Positions 50,901-59,550 of a stretch of 64,000 nt of DNA are shown in pieces; position 1 is the stretch's first letter; every line of letters starts with the position of its first letter. A program made the translations under genes and the position numbers. The stretch is from Nitrososphaerota archaeon. Its GTDB lineage: Archaea; Thermoproteota; Nitrososphaeria; Conexivisphaerales; DTJL01. Location: contig JAJPJS010000024.1 of NCBI GenBank assembly GCA_021324115.1, positions 1-64,000 of the forward strand, in the 5' to 3' direction. The notes beneath the pieces were generated by a model. That model saw only the letters and a list, made by a program, of their open reading frames with translations. It ran no database searches and was not told the DNA's origin.

Positions 50901-51431
50901 ATGATCACGAACCCTAATTTCGTTGTCACCACCCTGAAGGGGAGGGAGCCCGAAGGGTGCAGGGAGATAAGGGGACTTCTTACGGAGTTCGGAGATGAGT
51001 CGGCCAAGGCGGAAATCACAGACGTAACAGGTGTGATACTGGGCCGGACGGCACTCGATCAGGTCGTCGTGCTGGAAGGTCTCAGGCGTGTTGTGGCATC
51101 CGAACCCTGGAAGATCCAGCTGGTTCAAAGATATATCCCACTTGAGATAGCAGTAAAGACATCCCTCCCAAACATCGTGGCAGCCGTCAAGGAGATCAAG
51201 GGTAGAATGCTTGACTCTGACTCATTCAGAATAACCGTCGAAAGGAGACACACGTCCGTGGAAACCACAGACATAATCTCACAGGTTGCGGAGCTTTTCA
51301 AAAACAGGGTGGACTTGGAAAAGCCGGACAAGGTGATTGTTATTGAGATAGTGGGAGGTGTGACAGGTGTGAACATACTGGAACCTAGGTCGATATTCAG
51401 CAGCAACCAGGAAAAGAGGGGAATTCCCTGA
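50901..51431 (+). CDS. THUMP-domain protein, TAN1-like tRNA acetylation adaptor
   Basis: 176 residues. The C-terminal half is a THUMP domain (RRHTSVETTDIISQVAELFK, then DKVIVIEIVGGVTGVNIL), preceded by a ferredoxin-like segment starting LVTT-like VVTTLKGREPEG. In eukaryotes TAN1 presents tRNA to the NAT10-type acetyltransferase making ac4C; archaeal stand-alone THUMP proteins are believed to act similarly. No acetyltransferase gene is adjacent. A leaderless start follows from the TATA box at 50864. Confidence 0.82.
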   Translation: MITNPNFVVTTLKGREPEGCREIRGLLTEFGDESAKAEITDVTGVILGRTALDQVVVLEGLRRVVASEPWKIQLVQRYIPLEIAVKTSLPNIVAAVKEIKGRMLDSDSFRITVERRHTSVETTDIISQVAELFKNRVDLEKPDKVIVIEIVGGVTGVNILEPRSIFSSNQEKRGIP

Positions 51432-51482
51432 GTAAGTTTAAACAGTTATAACTTAATCTTAATAGGAAGCCATCCCCCTACC

Positions 51483-52313
51483 ATGGCCATGCAGATTCCC
51501 GCCGAGGAAAGGCTGCGTAGTCCTGCGTTCTTTGTTGCAAATGTTGCCATCTGTGCCGCACTTTATGCCATAGTGATAGGCGTCACCGCATTCATCCCCA
51601 CCCCCTGGGGGGTCGGCCAGGTACTTCCGGGCGTCGTGGTGCCTGCACTCTTCGCGATCGCCATGGGTCCGTGGGTTGGCGGGCTGGGTGCTGCCATAGG
51701 CACATTCGTTGGCGATATGGCGTTTCAGTCGCTGATTCATACAAATATAGTGCTTATACTTGTGGCAGGAGTCCCTGGAAACTTCTTCGGATTCTTCGTG
51801 TTGGGTTACCTGCTTAGAAAGAGGAAGAACTGGCGCAGCTTCACGTCGGCCACAATCGTGTCTCTTTTTGTGGGCAACCTGATAGCGGCCACTGGGGTGG
51901 ACGTTGTTGTGTTCAGCAAGCTTAGCCAGGGTGCACAGTTCATTCTCGTGATGGGTTACACATTCTTCTGGATCGACACGATGGTACCGTTCATGTTCAC
52001 GATCCTGCCTCTTATGATGAGAGGGGTTGCAGCTTCCCCCGCCGGAAAGAGATGGTTCGGGCAGGGGACATCGTGGGGACCCGAGGGGCTGGCGGGCGTT
52101 TTCGTCGCCGGTGCGCTTTCGTCCGTGCCGCTCTTCCTGCTTTTCATTGCCACCTTCATCCCCTCTTTCACTCAGATAACGGGTGCGCCAACGATACTCG
52201 GTTCCCTTCCGGCCGTGGTTCTTGTGAGATACCTGGTGCTGGCAAGTGCAATCATCATGCTGTTTGCACCCGTTGCCCCCATTCTCGGCGTTCAGAAAAA
52301 GTCTGATTCCTAA
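51483..52313 (+). CDS. ECF transporter S component-like membrane protein
   Basis: 276 residues with about six to seven hydrophobic segments. The N-terminal part (ICAALYAIVIGVTAFIPTPW, then LPGVVVPALFAIAMGPWVGGLGAAIGTFVGD) is typical of vitamin- or cofactor-binding S components of energy-coupling factor transporters. No EcfA or EcfT gene is in the window. The pantoate kinase-like gene follows 27 bp downstream, so a pantothenate- or CoA-related substrate is conceivable, but nothing in the sequence proves it. Confidence 0.7.
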   Translation: MAMQIPAEERLRSPAFFVANVAICAALYAIVIGVTAFIPTPWGVGQVLPGVVVPALFAIAMGPWVGGLGAAIGTFVGDMAFQSLIHTNIVLILVAGVPGNFFGFFVLGYLLRKRKNWRSFTSATIVSLFVGNLIAATGVDVVVFSKLSQGAQFILVMGYTFFWIDTMVPFMFTILPLMMRGVAASPAGKRWFGQGTSWGPEGLAGVFVAGALSSVPLFLLFIATFIPSFTQITGAPTILGSLPAVVLVRYLVLASAIIMLFAPVAPILGVQKKSDS

Positions 52314-52340
52314 CACTACTGCCATTGCCTGGTCTCTGAA

Positions 52341-53291
52341 ATGACGCTCATATTCGTTCCAACAGCAGTCTCTTCCTTCTTTACGATTGAAGGACTCGAC
52401 GAAAACGGCAATCCGGTTGTGCCGGCCCAGCTCGTGGGGGCAAGAGGGGGAGGCTTCAAACTTGCCCTTGGAACCTACACCAAGGTGGAAAGAAGGCTTG
52501 ATAAGAAGGAGGGTGATGGTGGATATGGTGACAGGGTGATCTTCAACGGCAATCCTATCACCGACTCCACAACCCACAAAGTCATAGCAATAATCAGGGG
52601 GAGATTCAACTTCAAGGGTTCTCTCCTGGTGCATCATCGTGTACCGCTTCCGTGGGGCTCTGGATTCGGCACGAGCGCTTCAACGGCACTCGGCGCTTCG
52701 GTGGCAATACTGATGGCTTTCAGGGCCAGGGTGACACTGAAGACGGCTGCCCAGATCGCCCATCAAGCCGAATTGATGGCTCACACCGGCCTGGGCACTG
52801 TGGGCTCCTTTTATGCGTCTGCCGGGTGCGGTGGCCTGATCACCAGAGCAGGCGGTCCTGGGGTCTGCGAGCTCGAACCGTTTCTGGAGGATTACTCCGA
52901 ATACGTCATTGTGGCCACGACCCTCAGGCCAAGGCCAAAGGGGCCCGTATTCATGAGTCGGGAGCTGACGTATGAAATAAACAGGAACGGACTGGATACA
53001 CTGGAAAAAATATCCAAGAATCCGAACGCCGCAGTGCTCTTGAAAGAAAGCAGAATATTCGCCGACCGCACTGGATTCATGACAGATGAAGTCTCATCCA
53101 TATGTGACATGATGATCAAGGGAGGAGCCATAGGGGCGACACAGAACATGATAGGGGATGCAGCACACTGCGTTGTTTCAAGAACGAAATCCGAAAAACT
53201 CGCAAATGAACTCCGGGACGCCTATCCAAAAGGCGTGACACAGGTCAGCGAATTCTGGGAAGGAGGGGTTCGCATCGTCAGGGAACGCTGA
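52341..53291 (+). CDS. GHMP-family kinase, likely pantoate kinase
   Basis: Phosphorylates pantoate in archaeal CoA synthesis, if the assignment holds. 316 residues; the ATP-binding GHMP motif is PLPWGSGFGTSASTALGASV, followed by AELMAHTGLGTVGSFYASAGCG and the C-terminal GGAIGATQNMIGDAAHCVV. The N-terminal FVPTAVSSFFTI with GARGGGFKLA fits archaeal pantoate kinases (COG1829) better than mevalonate or homoserine kinases. It is probably co-transcribed with the ECF S component-like gene. Confidence 0.8.
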   Translation: MTLIFVPTAVSSFFTIEGLDENGNPVVPAQLVGARGGGFKLALGTYTKVERRLDKKEGDGGYGDRVIFNGNPITDSTTHKVIAIIRGRFNFKGSLLVHHRVPLPWGSGFGTSASTALGASVAILMAFRARVTLKTAAQIAHQAELMAHTGLGTVGSFYASAGCGGLITRAGGPGVCELEPFLEDYSEYVIVATTLRPRPKGPVFMSRELTYEINRNGLDTLEKISKNPNAAVLLKESRIFADRTGFMTDEVSSICDMMIKGGAIGATQNMIGDAAHCVVSRTKSEKLANELRDAYPKGVTQVSEFWEGGVRIVRER

Positions 53292-53314
53292 TAAGGAAGG
53301 ATTGCTTTCTCCCT

Positions 53315-53902
53315 TCAGGTCTTCGGCTCCTGCTTCGCAGTTATTTCGATGATTCCTTCTGACGCCCTGCTCTTCAGTACCTTCATCGAATATGCACTGA
53401 ACACCCCCAGAACGAGCTGTTCTGCACACCTTGTAGATTCAGGGGAGAGGCCGGCACCCACAGCCCTTACGATGTACTGATTTCCTGAATCTGTTTCCAC
53501 CTTCTGTATCTCTGCCTTCTTCACCGGCAACAGGAACTCCATCTCCTTTGTAAGTTCCGAAAGCTTCTCGAAGTCTGACTCGTACATATTAAGGTAAGTA
53601 CCGAGTCTCGTCCCCTCTTCAAACCAGGTTTCAAGGAGCCACTTCTCGTCAAGGGAGAAAAGCTTCTTCAGCAGCTTCTCCACAAGGTCACCAGGAAGCG
53701 GAACCGAGTCGACCTCCTTCACCATTCTCATGAACCGCCAAGAGGGGTAAATCTCGGTTACGTTTCCCCCTTCTTTGCAAACCCTCAGGGATGATTTCAG
53801 AAGCTCATTGGTGAATGCGTACAGCGTCTTGTTCTGACGTGCAGCTTCGTCCGCTAGGATATATGCAACGGATTCTTCAACTGCTACGTTAGTCCTTCCC
53901 AT
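53315..53902 (-). CDS. Unrecognised protein, paralogue of the divergent gene
   Basis: 195 residues from the ATG at 53902 (MGRTNVAVEES). It is clearly homologous along its whole length to the divergent protein at 54148-54735: shared features include the start RTNVAVE/RTNLSVE, RQNKTLYAFTNE/EQNKTIFAFANE, a central SxDExW motif, LLPVKK/LLPVKH, AGLSPEST/AGHNIEST-like segments and CAEQLVLGVFSAY. Mainly helical, no membrane segment, no known domain. The frame is open to 53947 but the minus-strand TATA-like cttatcta near 53920 and the paralogue alignment support 53902. It may be a dimeric partner of its paralogue. Confidence 0.65.
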   Translation of the reverse strand: MGRTNVAVEESVAYILADEAARQNKTLYAFTNELLKSSLRVCKEGGNVTEIYPSWRFMRMVKEVDSVPLPGDLVEKLLKKLFSLDEKWLLETWFEEGTRLGTYLNMYESDFEKLSELTKEMEFLLPVKKAEIQKVETDSGNQYIVRAVGAGLSPESTRCAEQLVLGVFSAYSMKVLKSRASEGIIEITAKQEPKT

Positions 53903-54147
53903 AACGGACACCTTTGGTTCCAGCAATAGATAAGCATTACAAATCAAGCCGTCGTCTGCGGCGTTTTCAACTTGTCAAAAGAGTCCTGATCATCTGAAAC
54001 GAATGACAGGCTTGTGTGCCAATCATCTAAGACTTAGAAAAATGTGTTTTTATATTCAGGTTGACATCATCCGTTATCAACTCCATCTTCGGCTTTCGGG
54101 TGAATCGCCCCAAAGATTAATACATGCCCCGAATATTCTTCTGGTTA

Positions 54148-54735
54148 TTGAAAAGAACCAATCTGTCCGTGGAAAGCGAGACATTCGAAAAGTTTTCCAG
54201 GGTTGCACGTGAACAAAACAAAACAATTTTCGCGTTCGCCAATGAAACCCTTGATTTTGCAACAAGCGTATACAATGACGGAGGAAGCCTCGCGGACGTC
54301 AGAAAACTATGGAATGCCTTCCAGCTTATCCGTTCCATAGACGTTCTGACACTTCCTTCCGACTTTGTGGATGAAATAAACCAGAAGTTAATGACATCGG
54401 ACGAAAACTGGACCTCGAACGCCTACTTCAGGCTGGGGTCTAACGTTGGGGCGCTTCTGAGGTTCTCAGCTCAGTCGATCGATTCACTATCAGCAGTCGC
54501 GGAAAACTTCTTCATACTTCTGCCGGTGAAGCATTTCAAAATGACCTCACTCGAGGGGACCAAGTCGATCCAGATCGATATAGCAGGTGCTGGGCACAAC
54601 ATTGAATCAGCCAAGTGCACTGCTGAATTCCTGAAGGGGATTCTGAGTTCATACGAATACGAAGCCAACAGGGTTGAACTGAACGTGGGGACCGTTCGAA
54701 TCTGGGCGGTTTCGAAGGAAAAGAAGGAGTTCTAA
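54148..54735 (+). CDS. Unrecognised protein, paralogue of the divergent gene
   Basis: 195 residues if started at the TTG 54148 (MKRTNLSVESE), which aligns with the start of its divergent paralogue and lies about 26-30 bp after the TATA-like gattaata at 54113-54122; an ATG at 54124 is an alternative. The predicted fold is mostly helical in the first 120 residues, then a beta-alpha unit FFILLPVKHFKMTSLEG to IDIAGAGHNIESAKCTAEF, ending with strand TVRIWAVS. No recognised domain. The divergent paralogue pair probably arose from a local duplication with inversion. Confidence 0.65.
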   Translation: MKRTNLSVESETFEKFSRVAREQNKTIFAFANETLDFATSVYNDGGSLADVRKLWNAFQLIRSIDVLTLPSDFVDEINQKLMTSDENWTSNAYFRLGSNVGALLRFSAQSIDSLSAVAENFFILLPVKHFKMTSLEGTKSIQIDIAGAGHNIESAKCTAEFLKGILSSYEYEANRVELNVGTVRIWAVSKEKKEF

Positions 54736-54840
54736 ACCATAGGTTCGATCAAAAATCATGGCTTTTGCCTCGGAAGAAGAAAATAAAAAAATTACCGCGG
54801 TCGCGCCTTTTCACGTCGCGCTGCACAAGATTGTATTGGT

Positions 54841-55572
54841 TTACGGGGGCGATGCGAGGTGTGCGGGAATCGTGTTGAAGGCAACGTAGCCCGACAGCAG
54901 CCCGGCAGCGATTATGAGTACCCAGAATATGCCCATTACGACAATCTGGTTCCTCAGCAGCCAGCCAGCTGACACACCCACCGATATAGATGGTACCTGG
55001 CTAGTAGCGCGCGTGATCGCGGGATTGGGTTGTACGATTCCCTGTCTTGCTGGCACCTCAGCTTCAGGAGAGACCGCCTTAACCCATTTGTCAAGGATCC
55101 TTGTGACAGGATACCCTGCAATCGAGGCTAGGCCAAAGAGGCCATACATGCCCAGAAGGGCAAGCGGTTCCTTGGTGAGGCCAAGCCAGTATCCGTTAAG
55201 GCCGTACCAGATCGTAATCAGCCCGCTGATTGCTGCGAGCACTCCAGAAGTGGTGACTCCCTTTCCGAAAAGCAAGGATGCCGAAAAGACGGTGATTGTT
55301 AAACCCAGTAGAAGGTATGCATCATTGAACAGTATGTTGTAACTGCCAGGCAGCGTCCAGGTTGCCTCTCCCCAAAGGGCTAGGACGATGATCACAAGGC
55401 CCAGACCAAGGAGCGGAGCGGCCCCCTCTGAAAGCACGTTCTTTACGCGTCTGAAATCTTCTGACTTTCTCTGTAGATATGCGCGAGCGGTCATATATAT
55501 TAGCAGGAGGCTCACGACTGGAAGAGTCATAAGCTCCAGCCCGAGGTTATCGACGAATGGCATTTCACTCAT
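54841..55572 (-). CDS. Membrane protein, DUF981-like
   Basis: 243 residues with about six to seven hydrophobic segments, for example LPVVSLLLIYMTARAYL (15-32), LLGLGLVIIVLALWG, AYLLLGLTITVFSASLLFG, LAAISGLITIWYGLNGYW, LALLGMYGLFGLASIAGYP and QIVVMGIFWVLIIAAGLL. The start (PFVDNLGLELM) and the order of segments fit the archaeal DUF981 family. A charged loop of about 45 residues precedes the last segment. Function unknown. Confidence 0.65.
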   Translation of the reverse strand: MSEMPFVDNLGLELMTLPVVSLLLIYMTARAYLQRKSEDFRRVKNVLSEGAAPLLGLGLVIIVLALWGEATWTLPGSYNILFNDAYLLLGLTITVFSASLLFGKGVTTSGVLAAISGLITIWYGLNGYWLGLTKEPLALLGMYGLFGLASIAGYPVTRILDKWVKAVSPEAEVPARQGIVQPNPAITRATSQVPSISVGVSAGWLLRNQIVVMGIFWVLIIAAGLLSGYVAFNTIPAHLASPP

Positions 55573-56104
55573 TCACCGGTGTATTTGTTTCTGCGGCTCT
55601 ATTTAATGGCCTGCCCCACGGTGCCCACAAATATGCACAGGTTTGGGTAACAGTGCACGAGAAATGAGTGGCTTGCTTCATATATTGACCCAGCAATATT
55701 TCATAGTGTAGATTTCTTTCGTTATGGAAGATTCAATCTGGCCAAGGAAATTGTCTATTGGGAAAAGCTATATTCTCTAGCTCATTTCAGGCTGATTATT
55801 CCCGCTGAGCTACAGAGTCTTAATAAATAATTACACGTTGGTTTCACAAACTGCAGGGTAAAGCCGCCATAAGGATTTATCTTCCAGGTTCTGATGATTG
55901 AAATTGCAGTGGGCGTAGGCCTCACCCTCCACTGTTGTTTTCTCATCATTAATCGACAAAGATTGAGATATAAGAAGGCTGCAATGTTGATTCTTGAGTC
56001 TGCAAGTCTCTCCTATCCCTCTCATGCAATTCAAAAAGAAAGACTGATAGAGGCGAGATTTCCGACAGTTCCCCACGAAACCAATCATTAATTCGACAAA
56101 TCGT
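55573..56104. other. Intergenic region, nothing recognised
   Basis: About 530 AT-rich bases. Small frames on both strands (for example near 55831-56145 minus and 55894-56091 plus) do not resemble any family, and I can fold no tRNA here. Promoters for both flanking genes should lie at its ends. Confidence 0.45.
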
Positions 56105-56686
56105 TTGTTACCAGCGATAACTCGATTAAGTGTTGCATCATTCATACTGGTTCTCGCCGAAGTGGCTGTCTATGCATATCCAAATTACGATCTTTCCACA
56201 TTTGTCCTTGGGGTGCTTTCCCCTGTATCAGCGGGGATAATTCTGATGTGGAAACCAGCGTACAGGGTCGCACTCTATTCGTATCTGGCGATTTACTTTT
56301 CGCTTGCCGACGATGCACCCATCTTCCTGGATTCCGTGCTCACCTGGCCCGAAGTCACCAGATACCACCCATTTCTACCCCATTTATCTTTGGAAATCAC
56401 ATTGCATCTGCTTACGGGCGTCTTCATCTACCTTGCATTGAAAGAGGTGGCGCCTAGAATCCGCTGGCTTTCTTTCAGGGGAGTGGCATCCATACTCCTT
56501 GGCTTCTTTGCACTCGTTTTCTGCTACGCACAGAATCTGCCGGTGCAATGGATTCAGTTAATTGTCGAAAAAGACTGGTATACGCTTGACGTGGTGGAGC
56601 ACATGATCGCTATCCTGTTCCTACTGTCAGGGTTGATGGTTGCACGAAGCTCTGACATAAATCAGAATGGGCTTAAAGACAGATAA
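56105..56686 (+). CDS. Multi-span membrane protein, unknown
   Basis: 193 residues from a TTG start with about five hydrophobic segments: residues 8-25, 32-50, 55-75, 95-115 and 125-145, then a last one near 165-182 (EHMIAILFLLSGLMVA). Charged His-containing motifs (RYHPFLPHLSLEITLHLL, VVEHMIA) lie inside or next to these segments. No family is recognised. Confidence 0.55.
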   Translation: MLPAITRLSVASFILVLAEVAVYAYPNYDLSTFVLGVLSPVSAGIILMWKPAYRVALYSYLAIYFSLADDAPIFLDSVLTWPEVTRYHPFLPHLSLEITLHLLTGVFIYLALKEVAPRIRWLSFRGVASILLGFFALVFCYAQNLPVQWIQLIVEKDWYTLDVVEHMIAILFLLSGLMVARSSDINQNGLKDR

Positions 56687-56890
56687 AACAGAACAGAAAG
56701 TCATTACTTCGTGTTTTAAAGCACAGTATATTGTGTGGAAGTTGAAAGAACTATGAGACTATTTAGACAATAATCAAACACTTGGGAGAATTTTCCCTGT
56801 CGGTGGAAGGTTGTGGACACATTGCCATGTTGTCGAGCACCTTCTTTTGTGCAATAGGTTTTTACGACTTGTACCCCGATTTTAATATTT

Positions 56891-57430
56891 GTGGATAGCG
56901 GCGCAGAAGGAGGGAAGGAAGGGTCAACTGATGATGCTGTAAAAGCACCGAGCCTTGTAACAAGAGGCTCAAAGGGCAACCTCCTTCTGGGGCGGCATAC
57001 ATGGACGCTCACAAGGGCAGAATTCAGAAAGATAATCGGACCAATCGCTTCGGATGTAATTCTGTTCAATCTCTGGCGGGTCTATGGTAGGGCTACGGCA
57101 AGGGACCTCTTGAAAAGGATGCACACTGTACAACGGCATGAGCAGAGAGCTCTTCGTGACGCCCTCTTCGAGTTTGTGGATGCTAATGGCTGGGATCAGC
57201 GCAAAGTGGAGATCAGGGAAGCCGAAGGAGAGACTTCCCTTTCCCTGTCAGAGTGCCCTTTCTGTGAATATGAGACATCTGAAAAGCCCGTGTGTTACGA
57301 AATGCTCGGGATGATTGCTGGATTTGCAGACCTGATAATGGGGTCTGAAACGGATGTGAGGGAGCTAAAATGCATAGCAGCGAAGGACAGAACCTGTACG
57401 TTCGTGATAAGATACAAAAACGAGGTATGA
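56891..57430 (+). CDS. V4R-domain protein
   Basis: 179 residues from a GTG start. The C-terminal half is a V4R (4-vinyl reductase) domain: CPFCEYETSEKPVCYEMLGM, then ELKCIAAKDRTCTFVI, with the conserved cysteines that may bind metal. Such domains bind small hydrophobic ligands in bacteriochlorophyll synthesis and in signalling proteins. The N-terminal half is helical and ends in a predicted dimerisation helix (EQRALRDALFEFV). A weak TATA-like ttttta near 56849 gives a leader of about 10 nt. Its ligand is unknown. Confidence 0.78.
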   Translation: MDSGAEGGKEGSTDDAVKAPSLVTRGSKGNLLLGRHTWTLTRAEFRKIIGPIASDVILFNLWRVYGRATARDLLKRMHTVQRHEQRALRDALFEFVDANGWDQRKVEIREAEGETSLSLSECPFCEYETSEKPVCYEMLGMIAGFADLIMGSETDVRELKCIAAKDRTCTFVIRYKNEV

Positions 57431-57547
57431 CCAGCCTAATTGGGAATGAGTTGCTGAATGACCAACCTGTTCCGGCTTTCGTATATCGTGGCTATCGAAC
57501 AGCACTTCTCCCATTTTTGAGGCGTGGCATTCGTCCCCTATTTGTGG

Positions 57548-57636
57548 TGGGCGTGGGAGGATTCGGACCTCCGATTCCCGCTGTCTTCTCGGCTAACCTG
57601 TGAGAGCGGTGTCTTGGACCACTGGACCACACGCCC
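57548..57636 (-). tRNA. tRNA-Val (anticodon CAC) with a 15-nt intron
   Basis: On the minus strand the acceptor stem gggcgtg pairs perfectly with cacgccc. The D arm (gtccagtggtccaagac), anticodon stem ccgct/agcgg and T arm ggagg/cctcc are all present. The anticodon loop, ctcaca plus c after removal of 15 bases at 57584-57598, reads CUCACAC with anticodon CAC; the intron lies at the canonical 37/38 position. A73 is followed by an encoded CCA (57545-57547). The T loop is tccgaat instead of ttcgaat. A direct reading without the intron would not form the anticodon stem. Confidence 0.82.
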
Positions 57637-57757
57637 GCCGGGCACCATTGAAAGAAAACAGCTAAAAGCATTAAGGACGGGCATTTAGATTTATACTCTA
57701 GTATCTGTTAGATTTGTCGCAGACGAGCAAGTTCTTTAGCTAAAAATTTCGGTATTC

Positions 57758-57928
57758 TCAACTGGGCGATCCTTGCTTCAGTACAGGATTGTTCTTCATG
57801 TACCACAGTATTGCCGCCTGAAGCTCTTCGCTTGCCTTCCTTGTACTTCCATGTTTTTCCAGACAGTACAGTAGAAACGTAGTCCATACCTCTTTGTCGA
57901 GCGATATGCTTGTCTTTGTCTTGGTCAT
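57758..57928 (-). CDS. Small ribbon-helix-helix DNA-binding protein
   Basis: 56 residues: MTKTKTSISLDKEVWTTFLL, then a second helix (KASEELQAAILWYMKNNPV). This is the strand-helix-helix layout of CopG/Arc-type regulators, with a basic strand (KTKTSISL) for base contact. It is the first gene downstream of a promoter region full of short GGTATA-type repeats and divergent from a small acidic gene. Autoregulation is likely but inferred. Confidence 0.65.
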   Translation of the reverse strand: MTKTKTSISLDKEVWTTFLLYCLEKHGSTRKASEELQAAILWYMKNNPVLKQGSPS

Positions 57929-57948
57929 TGACCGTTTGACGCTTCCTG

Positions 57949-58000
57949 ACGGTATAACTTTACAGTGGTATATATATTTCCACCGCTATACCGCTATCCT
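57949..58000. promoter_or_regulatory. Divergent promoter region with GGTATA-type repeats
   Basis: The region contains acggtata (57949-57956), a second ggtata in the TATA-like ggtatatata at 57968-57977, and an inverted copy in ctataccg at about 57986-57993; gtgg and ccac flank the central TATA tract. Such spaced short repeats overlapping a TATA box fit an operator for the adjacent ribbon-helix-helix protein. Both divergent genes start within 60 bp. Confidence 0.45.
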
Positions 58001-58005
58001 TATAT

Positions 58006-58155
58006 GTGTATTCTTCTTCACCTAATACGTTGTCAAAAGATGAAGAAGGAGCCCTTTTTACCCTAAAGGAGTATGCTTCCGCCGATTCCGATCTGAAAGT
58101 AGCAATCAGTAGGATGCTGGACGATATGAAAATTTATGATATAGAAAAGGAATGA
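58006..58155 (+). CDS. Short acidic helical protein, divergent from the RHH gene
   Basis: 49 residues from GTG 58006 (or 41 from TTG 58030). It is acidic and helical (TLKEYASADSDLKVAISRML). GTG 58006 lies about 30 bp after the TATA tract at 57968, so a leaderless start is plausible. Its position opposite a small DNA-binding protein suggests a regulated pair; nothing in the sequence reveals more. Confidence 0.4.
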   Translation: MYSSSPNTLSKDEEGALFTLKEYASADSDLKVAISRMLDDMKIYDIEKE

Positions 58156-58407
58156 TTGTCCGCACAACGGCCGCTCATATTTAGCTTGACTTATACATGA
58201 TGTTCTAGTTCATCTGATAAAAGGGGGCGCGCGAGAAGTACTGCGGCTGGTGAGACCCCTACGACCCAATCCCTCTTCCTCCTCGATCAGAACTTCATAC
58301 TCTCTGCGGTCATCTTCGTCGCTGTTTTTGTACTTCTGATCGTAAGAAGAAAGGGCAGACAGCTGCTTCCCGTCTGGGCGGTTTTTCTTCTTGCATCTGC
58401 CCTTGTT

Positions 58408-59550
58408 TTGCTTCTTGGACTTGCCACCCCTGGTCAGGCAATATCAGCGGTCGACCCTCAGGTTCTGCTCTTCCTGTTCTCCATGTTCGTCATATCAAAG
58501 GGACTGGAAATGTCTGGAGACCTTGAGGCGTTCTCTTCATGGCTGATATCAAAGAGTAAGGGAGGATTGAAAACTTACTTTCTTTTCTCATATGCATTCG
58601 GCCTTGCGTCCGCAGTCATAATGAACGACTCCCTTGCTATAATGGGCACCCCGATCGTTCTGAACTACGCAAGAAAGGCGAAGATGAATCCGCGCCCACT
58701 TCTCTACGTTCTTGCCTTTGCGGTGTCACTTGGGAGCGCAATGACGCCCATAGGCAATCCTCAGAACTCCATAATAGCCATCGAGAGTGGCCTGAAATCG
58801 CCTTTTCTTGACATGCTGTTCTACATAACGCCATTCAGCCTGCTCAGTCTCGGAGCCCTCAGTCTGATCTCTGTGGTGCTCTTTGGCAGATTGAAGGGCG
58901 TGGAGAGAGTGCAGGCAGGTAACCCAGAATTGACTCATACATCATCAGGTCTGGCTAGGCTGAGTCTGCTGGTTGCTGTGGTTGGCATACTGCTGTCCGA
59001 CATACTACGCATATTCGGGTACGGAGGACTAACCATCGCCGAAGGCGCTCTCCCTGGCGCATTGTTACTTCTGCTGTTCAGCAACCGCAGGCTCGAGCTT
59101 CTGAGAAGAGTGGAATGGAAGATTCTCTTGATGTTCGTGGGCCTTTTCATATACGCGCGTGGAATCTATGACGGTGGCTTGCTTTCACCTCTTCTTCCCT
59201 CAGGCGGTACCGTCCCCGGCAACAGCGGCCTTCTTTTCACGATAATAATATCGAGCATTGTACTCAGCCAGGTGGTGAGCAACGTTCCGGCCGTCATACT
59301 CCTTATGCCTTATTTACGTTCGGCGATACCCGCATCCGACCCTCTGCTGTGGAGTTCATTTGCTGCTGCGAGCACGCTTGCGGGGACACTGACCCTCCTG
59401 GGTGCTGCGAGCAACCTGATAGTGGTGGAACAGGCCGAACTCCAGGGTGTGAAGATATCCTACGCAGGTTTCCTGAAGTATGGTATTCCTGTCACAGCCA
59501 TCAGTGTTCTGATATTGTTCATCGTCTTCAGGGGCTACATGCTTGTCTGA
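58408..59550 (+). CDS. Anion permease (ArsB/NhaD/DASS-like superfamily), start unclear
   Basis: A transporter with about ten to eleven hydrophobic segments. Signature motifs of the IT superfamily are present: SAVIMNDSLAIMGTPIVL and GSAMTPIGNPQNSI, and in the second half VVSNVPAVILLMP followed by LGAASNLIVVEQAE. The substrate (arsenite, sodium/proton exchange or dicarboxylate) is not determined. The first in-frame standard start is the TTG at 58408, but the frame is open upstream to 58201 and reads through a good transmembrane segment (NFILSAVIFVAVFVLLIVRR) with no ATG, GTG or TTG. The real start probably lies upstream, perhaps non-standard. Confidence 0.8.
   Translation: MLLGLATPGQAISAVDPQVLLFLFSMFVISKGLEMSGDLEAFSSWLISKSKGGLKTYFLFSYAFGLASAVIMNDSLAIMGTPIVLNYARKAKMNPRPLLYVLAFAVSLGSAMTPIGNPQNSIIAIESGLKSPFLDMLFYITPFSLLSLGALSLISVVLFGRLKGVERVQAGNPELTHTSSGLARLSLLVAVVGILLSDILRIFGYGGLTIAEGALPGALLLLLFSNRRLELLRRVEWKILLMFVGLFIYARGIYDGGLLSPLLPSGGTVPGNSGLLFTIIISSIVLSQVVSNVPAVILLMPYLRSAIPASDPLLWSSFAAASTLAGTLTLLGAASNLIVVEQAELQGVKISYAGFLKYGIPVTAISVLILFIVFRGYMLV

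Noticed and set aside
51459-52637. A 392-residue minus-strand frame
   Set aside because: It runs antisense across the ECF S component-like gene and the start of the pantoate kinase-like gene, which have clear families, and is full of His, Arg and Cys.
57370-57603. Plus-strand 77-residue frame
   Set aside because: Overlaps the end of the V4R gene and the tRNA-Val gene; no similarity to anything.
57548-57636. tRNA-Glu (anticodon CTC)
   Set aside because: Possible at first sight because of ctctcac, but the anticodon stem only pairs perfectly (ccgct/agcgg) when the loop is read CUCACAC, which gives valine, and the GGGC...GCCCA acceptor end also suits tRNA-Val.
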